From: PGYT01 sp963675055
GTDB taxonomy: Bacteria > Bacteroidota > Ignavibacteria > Ignavibacteriales > Melioribacteraceae
Direction of reading: 5' to 3'
Length of the DNA stretch: 64,000 nucleotides
Assembly: GCA_963675055.2 (NCBI GenBank)
Contig: CAXXJE010000005.1
Location: forward strand, 496,001 to 560,000
In this document: piece by piece, positions 34,975 to 43,397 of the stretch
How positions within the stretch are numbered: position 1 is the stretch's first letter
How the letters are laid out: every line of letters begins with the position of its first letter
Position numbers and translations under genes: made by a program
Notes under the pieces: model-generated
What the model was told of the DNA's origin: nothing
Database searches by the model: none
What the model saw: only the letters and a program-made list of their open reading frames with translations

Positions 34975-36000
34975 TTAACCGAAGAAAGTTTCGGCGACTT
35001 TATAAAGTTCTTCATCAACAGTTTTAAGTTCACCAACCGCATCATCAAGTTTAACCGAAACAATGTCAGTACCTTTAAGAGCTGCCATCTGTCCAAAAGT
35101 ACCTTCGTTTACAAGTTCTGCTGCTTTCACACCGAATCTTGTTCCAAGCACTCTGTCGTAAGCTGTAGGAGAACCGCCTCTTTGGATATGTCCAAGCACG
35201 GTTGCTCTTGTTTCATAACCAGTACGCTTTTCAATTTCTTCAGCAATAGTGTTTCCAATACCACCAAGTTTAACATGACCAAAAGAATCTTTTTCGAGAC
35301 TGCTAAGTGTCATAGTACCGTCTTTCGGAACCGCACCTTCTGCAACGCAAACTATACTAAATGTTTTGCCGCGTGCATGTCGTTTCTCGAGTATGCTGCA
35401 AACTTCTTCAATATCAAATTTCTTTTCCGGAATAAGAATTACATCAGCGCCGCCGGCCAGTCCAGCATAGATTGAGATCCAGCCTGCATGACGACCCATA
35501 ACTTCAACAACACCAACACGGTTATGCGATTCTGAAGTAGTGTGAATCCTGTCGATTGCTTCTGTTGCCACGGTAATTGCAGTATCAAACCCGAATGTAT
35601 AATCAGTTGCATTCAGGTCGTTGTCGATAGTCTTAGGAACACCAACTACATTTACACCTGCTTTATAAAGTTTTGCAGCAACACCTAATGTGTCTTCACC
35701 GCCGATTGCAACCAGCGCATCCAGACCCATATCCTTCATATTTTGCACGGCATTTGCTTCACCGTTTTCTTCTTTGTAAACATTTGTTCTGGAAGAACCT
35801 AAAATAGTTCCTCCGCGATGCAGAATACCCGAAACGGAATCAAGATTCAATTCAAAGATATCCTTATTTAATAATCCACGCCATCCGTTCTTTAATCCGT
35901 ATACTTCATGACCGAATGAAAGTGATTTCCTAACAACCGCCCTGATCACAGCGTTCAAGCCCGGGCAGTCGCCGCCGCCAGTTAAAATACCTATTTTCAT
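34975..36000 (-). CDS. pfkA: 6-phosphofructokinase, probably pyrophosphate-dependent
   Basis: 341 residues of the PfkA family, group III-like. It has the phosphate-donor site TGGGDCPGLNAVIRAVV, the catalytic PKTIDNDLNATDYTFGFDTA and substrate loop VEVMGRHAGWIS. The donor-selecting residues are GGEDT near residue 102 and PKTIDND near residue 123; in E. coli numbering these give Asp104 and Lys124, the combination known for pyrophosphate-dependent enzymes, where ATP enzymes have Gly104 and Gly124. Thus it likely uses PPi and may work reversibly in glycolysis and gluconeogenesis. This is inference from established residue rules. Allosteric effector residues were not assessed. Confidence 0.9.
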   Translation of the reverse strand: MKIGILTGGGDCPGLNAVIRAVVRKSLSFGHEVYGLKNGWRGLLNKDIFELNLDSVSGILHRGGTILGSSRTNVYKEENGEANAVQNMKDMGLDALVAIGGEDTLGVAAKLYKAGVNVVGVPKTIDNDLNATDYTFGFDTAITVATEAIDRIHTTSESHNRVGVVEVMGRHAGWISIYAGLAGGADVILIPEKKFDIEEVCSILEKRHARGKTFSIVCVAEGAVPKDGTMTLSSLEKDSFGHVKLGGIGNTIAEEIEKRTGYETRATVLGHIQRGGSPTAYDRVLGTRFGVKAAELVNEGTFGQMAALKGTDIVSVKLDDAVGELKTVDEELYKVAETFFG

Positions 36001-36096
36001 TTTTAACTCCTTAGTTTATATATAGAGATAACCAATTGTTTGCCATAAACACTGAAATTTAATTCGCAATTTAAATAGCGTGAAGCTATTCCCCTG

Positions 36097-38271
36097 TTAA
36101 ATAAGTTTTAAATTTGCGAATTTTGCCAGCAGGTTTTTTGTCCCGTGATCTTCAAACACAACAGATACCTTTTGAGTATCGCCGGCACCGTTGATTGCCA
36201 GGATTTTGCCGTTACCGAAAAGTTCATGGAATACGCGGCTACCCACTCTGAATGAACGGCTTTCCTGGTTGTAATCATCATAACTCTCCTGGTACATTTC
36301 ATCGTAGAAGGCTTTTTTACGCCTTCCGGATTTTCTTCCGACGTTGCCATTCAATTCAGTGTATGTTTTTTCATCGATTTCTTCAATAAATCGTGACCGG
36401 CTCTGGTAAGCAACTTCACCGAAACGGTAGCGTGATCGTGCGTAAGTAATAAAGATTTTTTTCTCAGCTCTTGTAAGTGCAACATAAAACAGTCGTCGTT
36501 CTTCTTCAATTTCCGCATCCGAGTCAAATTTCTTATTCAGCGGAAAAACATCTTCTTCACAGCCTGTAATGAAAATTATCGGGAATTCAAGACCCTTCGC
36601 AGCGTGAATAGTCATCATAGTAATAGAATTGTTCTCATCATTGTATTGATCAATACCTGAAAGCAGTGAAACCTCGGCAAGGAAATCCTCAATTGTAGCT
36701 TTCGAATTTTCCTTCATGTAATCATTAATGCTTGCAAGCAGTTCCTGAACGTTCTCATATCTGGTCCTGGAATCGGGAGTGTTCTCTTCTTTATAGATCT
36801 TAAGAATCCCAAGTTCATCGACTAAGGCCGATGTAAGTTCGCCAAGTGAAAGCTTGTCTTTCAGATCAACGTATTTATCAAGGAGAATTTTGAACTGTTT
36901 AACATTTTTCTGAATTCTTTCCTTTACTTCAATTACTTCGAAAATTCTTGCCATTGTCGTAAACAACGAGAGATCCAAATTCCTCGCAAATGCTATCATT
37001 TTTGATATTGAAGTATTTCCAATTCCTCTCTGCGGGAAGTTCATTATCCTGAGCAGGCTTTCTTCATCATTCTGATTTACAAGAACACGCAGATACGCAA
37101 TAATATCCTTAACTTCTTTTCTTTTGTAGAACTCAACACCGCCAATAATTTTATAAGGCAGTTTCTCTCGTCTGAATGCTTCTTCCAGCGCGCGCGACTG
37201 CGAATTAATTCTGTAAAGTATCGCAACGTCATTTAATGATAGCTTCTTCGATGAAACTTCTTTCTTAATTTGCTTGGCGATCTGAAATGCTTCGTCTTTC
37301 TCATCAGAACATCTAATCAGCGTAAGTTCTTCACCGGCGTCGTTTTCTGTCCAGAGAGTTTTCTTAATCTGCCCTTTATTATTTTTAATTACTGAATCAG
37401 CAGCCGCTAAAATCGTTTTAGTGGATCTGTAATTCTGCTCCAGTCTGAAAACCTTAGTTTTCGGAAAATCCTTTTCGAAATCGAGCATATTACGAATATC
37501 AGCGCCGCGCCAGCCATAAATACTTTGAGCATCATCGCCTACAACGCAAATCTTGGTTCTGCCGGAAACCAGCAATTTTAATAATTCATACTGAGCTTTA
37601 TTCGTATCCTGAAACTCATCTACAAGTACATATTTGAATTGCTTTCTATATTTTGAAAGAACCGATTTATTATTTAAAAACAACTCTATTGGCTTAAGAA
37701 GAAGATCGTCAAAATCCATTGAATTGTTTTCAAACAGTCTTTTGTTATATTCTTTGTAAAGCGCTCCAAGTCTTTTTTGTGCAACCGTATCCGCTATTTC
37801 GTCAATAAATTCCTTGGGAGATACCATTTTGTTTTTCAGATTACTGATCCTGTGGTGAATTGCCGAACCAGACAAATCATCGATCGAAATATTCATTTCA
37901 GTTAATAGATTATTAACTAGCGATACGGAATCTTCTTTATCGTAAATGGAAAAATTAGGGGAATAATTCAGTTTTGCAGCTTCAATTCTGAGAATTCTGG
38001 CAAGAATCGAGTGAAAAGTCCCCATCCAGATCTGCCTGGATTTCGCACCAATCAAATCCTTAATTCTTTCTTTCATCTCATTTGCGGCTTTATTTGTAAA
38101 CGTAAGCGCAAGAATATTGGATGGATCGAATCCGCTCTCAATTACATAAGCAATTTTATGAGTAAGCGCTTTAGTTTTACCTGAACCTGCACCGGCAACA
38201 ATTATATGTGGATTGGTATTGTATTCGACAGCTTCTATTTGAGCATCGTTTAAAGTTTTAATTGATTTCAT
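36097..38271 (-). CDS. pcrA: ATP-dependent DNA helicase, UvrD/PcrA family
   Basis: 724 residues of superfamily 1A helicase. The motifs are in order: Q-like LNDAQIEAVEY, Walker A IIVAGAGSGKTKALTHKI, motif Ia LALTFTNKAANEMKERI, Walker B VLVDEFQDTNKAQYELL, motif III VGDDAQSIYGWRGA, motif IV EQNYRSTKTIL, motif V MTIHAAKGLEFPIIFI and motif VI RLFYVALTRAEKKIF. The C-terminus ends in a Tudor-like tail (VGSRVFHELFGNGKILAIN) that in PcrA/UvrD contacts RNA polymerase. It unwinds DNA 3' to 5' in repair and replication restart. A weak hairpin follows the stop (about 36074-36090) without a clear T-run. Confidence 0.94.
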   Translation of the reverse strand: MKSIKTLNDAQIEAVEYNTNPHIIVAGAGSGKTKALTHKIAYVIESGFDPSNILALTFTNKAANEMKERIKDLIGAKSRQIWMGTFHSILARILRIEAAKLNYSPNFSIYDKEDSVSLVNNLLTEMNISIDDLSGSAIHHRISNLKNKMVSPKEFIDEIADTVAQKRLGALYKEYNKRLFENNSMDFDDLLLKPIELFLNNKSVLSKYRKQFKYVLVDEFQDTNKAQYELLKLLVSGRTKICVVGDDAQSIYGWRGADIRNMLDFEKDFPKTKVFRLEQNYRSTKTILAAADSVIKNNKGQIKKTLWTENDAGEELTLIRCSDEKDEAFQIAKQIKKEVSSKKLSLNDVAILYRINSQSRALEEAFRREKLPYKIIGGVEFYKRKEVKDIIAYLRVLVNQNDEESLLRIMNFPQRGIGNTSISKMIAFARNLDLSLFTTMARIFEVIEVKERIQKNVKQFKILLDKYVDLKDKLSLGELTSALVDELGILKIYKEENTPDSRTRYENVQELLASINDYMKENSKATIEDFLAEVSLLSGIDQYNDENNSITMMTIHAAKGLEFPIIFITGCEEDVFPLNKKFDSDAEIEEERRLFYVALTRAEKKIFITYARSRYRFGEVAYQSRSRFIEEIDEKTYTELNGNVGRKSGRRKKAFYDEMYQESYDDYNQESRSFRVGSRVFHELFGNGKILAINGAGDTQKVSVVFEDHGTKNLLAKFANLKLI

Positions 38272-38373
38272 AGGGTCCTTGAATTTTTAGCTTGCAAATA
38301 TATGAAATTCCCAAGGCAACTTCAAAAAATACTGCAATATTGACCCTTTTTATGGCTATTTGTCGGTGTGTTG

Positions 38374-39339
38374 TTACTTAATTAGAAGCTTTCCCTTTCG
38401 CATGATCTCCTTTTTATCGAAGAAAACTGTAGGTTTCTTGATGACGCCATCAAGATGAATAGGTACATTTACGTTTCCGCCCATTGTAATATTATTACCA
38501 AGAGCAATATGAACGGTTCCCATAACCTTCTCATCTTCGAGAATCATTCCACTCAATTTAGCTTTTTCATTTGCTCCAATGCCTATTTCAGCAATACTTC
38601 TTGCTTTCTTACCATGCTTATCAAGTAATTCAACAAGTTTTTTTGCTTTTGGTCCGCCGGAAATTTTGGCGGCAAATCCCTTCTCGACAACAATTTTAAT
38701 AGGACTTTTATCCGTCATTCCGATTCCAGCCATCGAACCGTCTACAACAAAAACACCATTGGATTTTCCTTCAAGCGGAGCCGCGAAAGTCTCGCCGGTT
38801 GGTAAATTGCCACCTTCACCTTTTTTGTGAAAAAGTCCTTTACTGGCGATCGCTGTTCTGCCGGATATATCAAGCTTTATATCAGTGCCGTTTGGGGAAG
38901 TAATGTATACAATTCTGGTTTTTTCAAATATTTTCTTGAGTTTATTCGTTAAGGCAGCAATTTTTTTATAATCTGCGCTTAATCCGCGTATCATCACATC
39001 CTTGGTAATTCCCGGAAAAGTTGCAATCCTCACTCCCTTTGCCGAAGCATTTCTTCTTGCATCTGTGTGCGTAAGAGATTTGTCGGTAGGACAGAAAACT
39101 ACATCGAACTTCTGCATCATTTCAGCCACTTCCGCCGATGGTTCTTCACCGTTGACCTTCGCGGATTTGATCTGGATCAATACTGATTCATGACCAAGTT
39201 TAGTTGCATTTTCATGTAACGCATTTCCAATTTCGTATTTTTTTTCATCGGTGACAATAAGAACGGATTCTTTCTTTTTCACCGCCATACAATCTTTGAT
39301 GGCAATAATACAGGCTTTATTAAGTTTTGAATCTGACAT
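38374..39339 (-). CDS. M29-like aminopeptidase (leucyl aminopeptidase family)
   Basis: 321 residues. The C-terminal half has the metal-site pattern of the M29/AmpS-type family: GNLPTGETFAAPLEG, AEIGIGANEKA, EDEKVMGTVHIALGNN and HLDGVI, which supply the conserved Glu, Glu, His, His and Asp. It is shorter than the 400-residue thermophilic M29 peptidases and belongs to the compact group that also includes NicX-like dioxygenases, so a peptidase role is likely but not certain. The start has AGAGGA at a good distance. It lies 10 bp behind the outer-membrane protein gene. Confidence 0.8.
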   Translation of the reverse strand: MSDSKLNKACIIAIKDCMAVKKKESVLIVTDEKKYEIGNALHENATKLGHESVLIQIKSAKVNGEEPSAEVAEMMQKFDVVFCPTDKSLTHTDARRNASAKGVRIATFPGITKDVMIRGLSADYKKIAALTNKLKKIFEKTRIVYITSPNGTDIKLDISGRTAIASKGLFHKKGEGGNLPTGETFAAPLEGKSNGVFVVDGSMAGIGMTDKSPIKIVVEKGFAAKISGGPKAKKLVELLDKHGKKARSIAEIGIGANEKAKLSGMILEDEKVMGTVHIALGNNITMGGNVNVPIHLDGVIKKPTVFFDKKEIMRKGKLLIK

Positions 39340-39349
39340 AGACTATCCT

Positions 39350-40093
39350 CTATAAAGGAACACCAATATTAACTTGAAGAGTTGCCGACACGTTACCCAT
39401 ATCCATAATACTGGATTTTGAACCTTCACCAATCAGGTATTCACCGCTGTCATTTATTAAGTCATTAATTTTAACCTTGTTGTAAAACGCCGAACCTTCA
39501 ATGCTAATATAATCCGGCACTATCTGAATTATCAATCCTGTTCCAACGTAGTAGCCAACATTAACATCTGAACTTTCGTAAGTATATGAAGAACTTGCGT
39601 CCTGGAGTTCAGACTCGTAGACTAAATCAGCTTTATAAAAAGTAACGCCGCCTTCAACCACTTTCCAGCTTAGGTACTTAAACAAGGGAACACCGAGATC
39701 AATTCCCAGTCCCCAGTGATTCATTTCAAGTTTCGACGAAAAGTACGGATTACCCTGATCATTAATTCCTGATACATCCTGCTCCTCTTTCATGAACTGG
39801 TAATATCCTTTTGCCGTAAGGAAATAGTTATCAAACTGCGCCCTAAAAATATTTGCTCCTATCCGGAATCCTTCACCTCGCTCGTATTTTAAATCTTTAC
39901 CATTGTTAAATTGGGCGGCAAGGCTTGATAAATGCTTATTAAGTCCTTCAGGATTATAGAACTGGTAGGAATAACCGCCGTAAACCCCGCTAAGACCTAG
40001 GCAACCGAATCCGCATGTCTGAGCGTAGATCGCAGTCGATTGCGCTAGTAGAAACACTGCGGGAAATATCAATTTATAACGTTTATTCATCAT
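39350..40093 (-). CDS. Outer-membrane beta-barrel-like protein of unknown function
   Basis: 247 residues with a cleavable signal peptide (MMNKRYKLIFPAVFLLAQST, cleavage probably after IYA-Q). The mature part has alternating aromatic and polar strands (GVYGGYSYQFYNPEG; FLTAKGYYQFMKEEQ; YYVGTGLIIQIVPDYISIEG) and ends with a strand (VSATLQVNIGVPL) typical of small outer-membrane barrels. No enzyme motif is seen. It lies 10 bp upstream of the aminopeptidase gene; a joint role is possible but not evident. Confidence 0.65.
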   Translation of the reverse strand: MMNKRYKLIFPAVFLLAQSTAIYAQTCGFGCLGLSGVYGGYSYQFYNPEGLNKHLSSLAAQFNNGKDLKYERGEGFRIGANIFRAQFDNYFLTAKGYYQFMKEEQDVSGINDQGNPYFSSKLEMNHWGLGIDLGVPLFKYLSWKVVEGGVTFYKADLVYESELQDASSSYTYESSDVNVGYYVGTGLIIQIVPDYISIEGSAFYNKVKINDLINDSGEYLIGEGSKSSIMDMGNVSATLQVNIGVPL

Positions 40094-40146
40094 CTTTGTT
40101 TATTAGTTACTGTGCAAAGATAGTAAATTCAATTTATAATATACTA

Positions 40147-40482
40147 TTATCTTTTTTTATACATTTCAACGAGTTTTGTTCCCGCCATTTGTTTGAAAAA
40201 TGTAATTACACGTTCTTCAGCCGGTTCGATTTTCTGATTGAATTGTTTACGCGATTCGGTAATAATTGACTCGATATTCCTTTTACCGTCTATCAGAAGC
40301 CATATAAATGAACCGATTTCATCGAGATCAATTTTCGAAGGTTTCTTCGAGAGCCCTTTGAAAAAAATTTTATCAAATAAGGATTTACCGGAACGTTTGT
40401 AATACACGGTGACTACACCATCAGTAACTTCATGCTCGCATTTCCGGACAGGTATATATTCAAGAAACTCATCCTCAACCAT
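40147..40482 (-). CDS. PqqD-family peptide-binding (RRE-like) protein
   Basis: About 111 residues. The C-terminal half (KIDLDEIGSFIWLLIDGKRN then IESIITESRKQF) is a PqqD domain, the winged-helix fold that recognises leader peptides in PQQ and other modified-peptide pathways. The N-terminal half is a positively charged extension with a strand pattern, not seen in PqqD itself. The ATG at 40482 overlaps the 3' end of the MFS gene by 8 bp and is preferred over an upstream in-frame start. No PqqE-like radical SAM or precursor peptide gene lies nearby, so its partner is unknown. Confidence 0.75.
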   Translation of the reverse strand: MVEDEFLEYIPVRKCEHEVTDGVVTVYYKRSGKSLFDKIFFKGLSKKPSKIDLDEIGSFIWLLIDGKRNIESIITESRKQFNQKIEPAEERVITFFKQMAGTKLVEMYKKR

Positions 40483-41761
40483 TGGACTGCATTCCCTCTT
40501 CCAGACCATGCCCCTTAGGACCAACTTCAGTTCGCCTTAGCAGGAAGGCAAAAAAGAATCCGAATATTCCCAATATGGAAAAAATCCACATACCCAGTTC
40601 ATAGCCTCCAGGATTAGCAGCACTTGCGCCAGTATAATCATTTGCCGCACCGATCATCCAGTTAAATCCCGCTACACCGATCTGCTGAATCAATCCCATT
40701 AGAGCGTAAGCTGTGCCAAGCTTTTTCTCATCAACAATATACGCAACAGAAGGCCACATGATTGCGGGGATAAGTGAAAATGAAATTCCCATCAGTATAA
40801 TGGGTACGTATAAACTTATGTTCGTATAAACCATCATTAAATAAACCGGTAGAAGAAAAATTGAACCGACCATCATGAGTAATGAACGTTTACCGATTTT
40901 ATCTACCAGCAGACCGAAAAGAGGTGTTGCTATCATTGCCGAAAGTGGAAGTACACTATTTAGAAATCCTGCAAACTCCCTGCTGCTGCCATGTGCTTCG
41001 ATAAAATACTTTATTGCAAAACTTCGAAATGGGAAAATTGCAGAATAAAATGTTACACATAAAGCAACGATAAGCCAGAATGATTTGCTGAATCCGAAAA
41101 GGTCTTTGAAAACAAATTTATCGGTTTCTCCAGCTTTCCCGAGGGCGAACTTCTTTTCGGCACGGCTTTCAAGTACCCAGTATACTATTCCACCGATTAT
41201 GCAGGTTAGTCCGATGATGACAGCGAGAAATAACGGATCTTGCCAGTTCGAATAAAAAGCACTTCCCCAACTCGGTGAATTATCAGCAGCAACCGATCCC
41301 AGCCTGGCAATTGTAAGGTTAATTCCGAATGCAAAGCTCAGTTCTTTTCCCTTGAACCATTTTGCCAGCGCCGTAGTTACGGCAACGATTAGTGGTTCAG
41401 CACCTATTCCAAGTATTACACGTCCAGTAAGCATTATGTTAAGATCATCCGAAATCCAGGTTACAATTGCAGCTAGGGAGCAGAGAGTCCCGAAAAAGAG
41501 AGTGGATTTTTTAGTGCCGTATTTATCAATTATAATTCCACCAATTAGCAGTACTATTACCGCAGCGATGCTGTAAACAGAATACATTTGCCCGATATTT
41601 TCATCTGTGAATCCAAGGTTGGATTTAAGTAAATCAGCAATCGGTGCAATTGAATCATATACATAGTAATTGCCAAACATTGCAAGACTGATAAATATTA
41701 AAACAGTCCATCTGAACATTACCGTCGGCTTGGATTTTTCCGATACATTTTGGTCAGTCAT
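40475..41761 (-). CDS. MFS transporter
   Basis: 428 residues with twelve predicted helices. The loop 2-3 motif GGIIIDKYGTKKSTLFFG and the matching loop 8-9 motif GLLVDKIGKRSLLM mark the major facilitator superfamily. The pattern FGNYYVYDSIAPIADLLKSN in the first helix and GRVILGIGAEPLIVAVTTAL resembles the MFSD1-like branch, but substrate is unknown. It precedes the PqqD-family gene with an 8-bp overlap. Confidence 0.85.
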   Translation of the reverse strand: MTDQNVSEKSKPTVMFRWTVLIFISLAMFGNYYVYDSIAPIADLLKSNLGFTDENIGQMYSVYSIAAVIVLLIGGIIIDKYGTKKSTLFFGTLCSLAAIVTWISDDLNIMLTGRVILGIGAEPLIVAVTTALAKWFKGKELSFAFGINLTIARLGSVAADNSPSWGSAFYSNWQDPLFLAVIIGLTCIIGGIVYWVLESRAEKKFALGKAGETDKFVFKDLFGFSKSFWLIVALCVTFYSAIFPFRSFAIKYFIEAHGSSREFAGFLNSVLPLSAMIATPLFGLLVDKIGKRSLLMMVGSIFLLPVYLMMVYTNISLYVPIILMGISFSLIPAIMWPSVAYIVDEKKLGTAYALMGLIQQIGVAGFNWMIGAANDYTGASAANPGGYELGMWIFSILGIFGFFFAFLLRRTEVGPKGHGLEEGMQSNG

Positions 41762-41843
41762 TATCTACCTGTTTATAAATTTTACAACGACAATTGTGTT
41801 ATCGAATATTCCGAATAATAAATGTAAACGCAAGAAATATTAT

Positions 41844-42635
41844 CTAGAACACCAACTTTCGCATTCCGATATGACAAATTGCAAAATCATATTTTACCGG
41901 ATCAACCGCATCAAACTTTTTAAGATTTGCAGTAATCTCTTCAGCCATTTTCCATGAAACCGCTTTTTGTTTAGTCAACTTCAACTCCCAGCTTATCCTG
42001 GCTATATGCGTATCAACTGGAATAATAAGTTGATCTTTACTAATCTCCGGCCATAATCCGAAATCAAGTTCATCTTTACGCACCATCCACCTTAGGAATA
42101 AATTCATTCGCTTGCAGGCACTGCCTTTATAAGGATCCGGGAACATGAACTTCAATCCATTCGTAGGTTCGGGAGTTGTTTTACAAATCTCCAAAAGGTT
42201 ACTGCTGAATCTCGCAACAGAATTTTTAATTGTGTCATCATCCAGGAAATGATAAAGCACAAACAGGTAGTTCAGCGATCCGAATTCGGTATAAATTTTA
42301 TGCAAACCATTGAATAACATTGCTATATCATTACTCGTATAAAAACGATGTTTCATTCCATCGAACATGGATTTATCTTTTTCATACTTATAATTCAGGA
42401 TGAACTCATGCGGATCCTTCCCCATTACGCCAAAAATCTTTTCAAGAGTGCGGATAATCTGTGTAACATTGCCATAAGCGAATACCGACGATATTATCCC
42501 GGCAATTTCTATGTTATTCCGGTCATCGTAATTATGCAGGAATTGTAAAGGATCCGGGGAGATACTTGATTTGTCGAACGCCTTATAATGGTATTCGAGC
42601 TTCCGTTTAATCTTCTGGAATGTATTCTTCTTCAT
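41844..42635 (-). CDS. TIGR02757/DUF2400 family protein
   Basis: 263 residues matching the TIGR02757 (DUF2400) family of unknown function: DDRNNIEIAGIISSVFAYGN near the N-terminus, GSACKRMNLFLRWMVRKDEL, LIIPVDTHIARISWELKLTK and DPVKYDFAICHIGM at the C-terminus. The last part resembles helix-hairpin-helix DNA glycosylases (a conserved Asp in PVDTH and Lys/Asp in DPVKYD), which has led to the suggestion of a DNA-repair role; this is not established. Soluble, no signal peptide. Confidence 0.85.
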   Translation of the reverse strand: MKKNTFQKIKRKLEYHYKAFDKSSISPDPLQFLHNYDDRNNIEIAGIISSVFAYGNVTQIIRTLEKIFGVMGKDPHEFILNYKYEKDKSMFDGMKHRFYTSNDIAMLFNGLHKIYTEFGSLNYLFVLYHFLDDDTIKNSVARFSSNLLEICKTTPEPTNGLKFMFPDPYKGSACKRMNLFLRWMVRKDELDFGLWPEISKDQLIIPVDTHIARISWELKLTKQKAVSWKMAEEITANLKKFDAVDPVKYDFAICHIGMRKLVF

Positions 42636-42678
42636 AAATTTTTACTTATGGGAGACCGTTTTACAAAACTTTCAACAT

Positions 42679-42951
42679 TTATCTCAAAAGAAGTTTGGTA
42701 AATTCAGCAATTAAAATTGCACTTAGAACTGATATTAATGTACCGATTAAAACATATTCAGCAAACTCACGTTTATCGAGTTCTTTAAATCTAGTGAACG
42801 CTTTAGCGGCAACAATAAATCCAATTGCAGTGTAATTATTACTCATAACCATTAGATAAATTATACTTCTTTCCAACATACCTATCACTCTGCCGGCCTT
42901 TAACTCCTTTTCACCGTCATTCCCCGGCAGTACATTTAGAAAATTCAACAC
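42679..42951 (-). CDS. C-terminal piece of a probably frameshifted membrane protein
   Basis: Ninety residues from a GTG with no ribosome site. The sequence (AGRVIGMLERSIIYLMVMSN, AIGFIVAAKAFTRFKELDKR, FAEYVLIGTLISVLSAILI) is the conserved C-terminal block of a family of SatD-linked membrane proteins, resembling the end of DUF3307-type proteins. The same frame stays open upstream of the GTG for about 60 nt, reading VLIILNEINIPIRN, which looks like the preceding membrane segment. This frame is -1 relative to the gene at 42987-43397. The two are probably one gene split by a 1-base change; see the findings. Confidence 0.6.
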   Translation of the reverse strand: MLNFLNVLPGNDGEKELKAGRVIGMLERSIIYLMVMSNNYTAIGFIVAAKAFTRFKELDKREFAEYVLIGTLISVLSAILIAEFTKLLLR

Positions 42952-42986
42952 ATTTCTAATCGGGATATTAATCTCGTTCAGAATAA

Positions 42987-43397
42987 TTAAAACCCAAACA
43001 AAGTGATGAAAGTATTATTCCAGTCTAAAGTCTCTGCCGAATTAATCAGGATACTGCTGCTCCCAATACATGTGAATATAGAAATAATCCAGGTGTTGAA
43101 TTGGGAATAATCATTTACATTGAACAAAAAGCTTAATCCTAGAAGGATGGTAGCAAATTCAACCCACAACGCCTGGTCTTTAAGTGATTTTCTCGAGCCA
43201 ATAACTTCAGTTACAATTACTATCAGAATTATCAACAAGACATACATCAGACTTCCCCAAGTCAGATTGAACAGGATTACCGGAAGTAAGTATAGAAGTG
43301 ACTTAATAATTATTTTACCACGGGACTCAGAATTGTGTCCCAAATAGATAAACAGCCTGAATATCAAGATTAAATCTATGGTAAGAAAATATTCCAC
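42987..43397 (-). CDS. N-terminal piece of a probably frameshifted membrane protein downstream of satD
   Basis: 136 residues with four hydrophobic segments (YLLPVILFNLTWGSLMYVLL; LLIILIVIVTEVIGS). It starts at the base after the satD stop, so it is translationally coupled to satD. It ends with ...DWNNTFITLFGF and a TAA that falls within the segment where the other frame (continuing to 42679) encodes VWVLIILNEINIPIRN. Both frames are free of stops together only between about 43014 and 42990. I read this as the front part of one membrane protein broken by a frameshift, natural or a sequencing error. Confidence 0.6.
   Translation of the reverse strand: MEYFLTIDLILIFRLFIYLGHNSESRGKIIIKSLLYLLPVILFNLTWGSLMYVLLIILIVIVTEVIGSRKSLKDQALWVEFATILLGLSFLFNVNDYSQFNTWIISIFTCIGSSSILINSAETLDWNNTFITLFGF

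Noticed and set aside
36074..36090. Hairpin AATAGC/GCTATT after the pcrA gene as a terminator
   Set aside because: The stem is short and AT-rich and the following sequence lacks a T-run.
42987..43019. Programmed -1 ribosomal frameshift in the SatD-linked membrane gene
   Set aside because: No X-XXY-YYZ slippery heptamer in the zero frame was found in the only segment where both frames are open.
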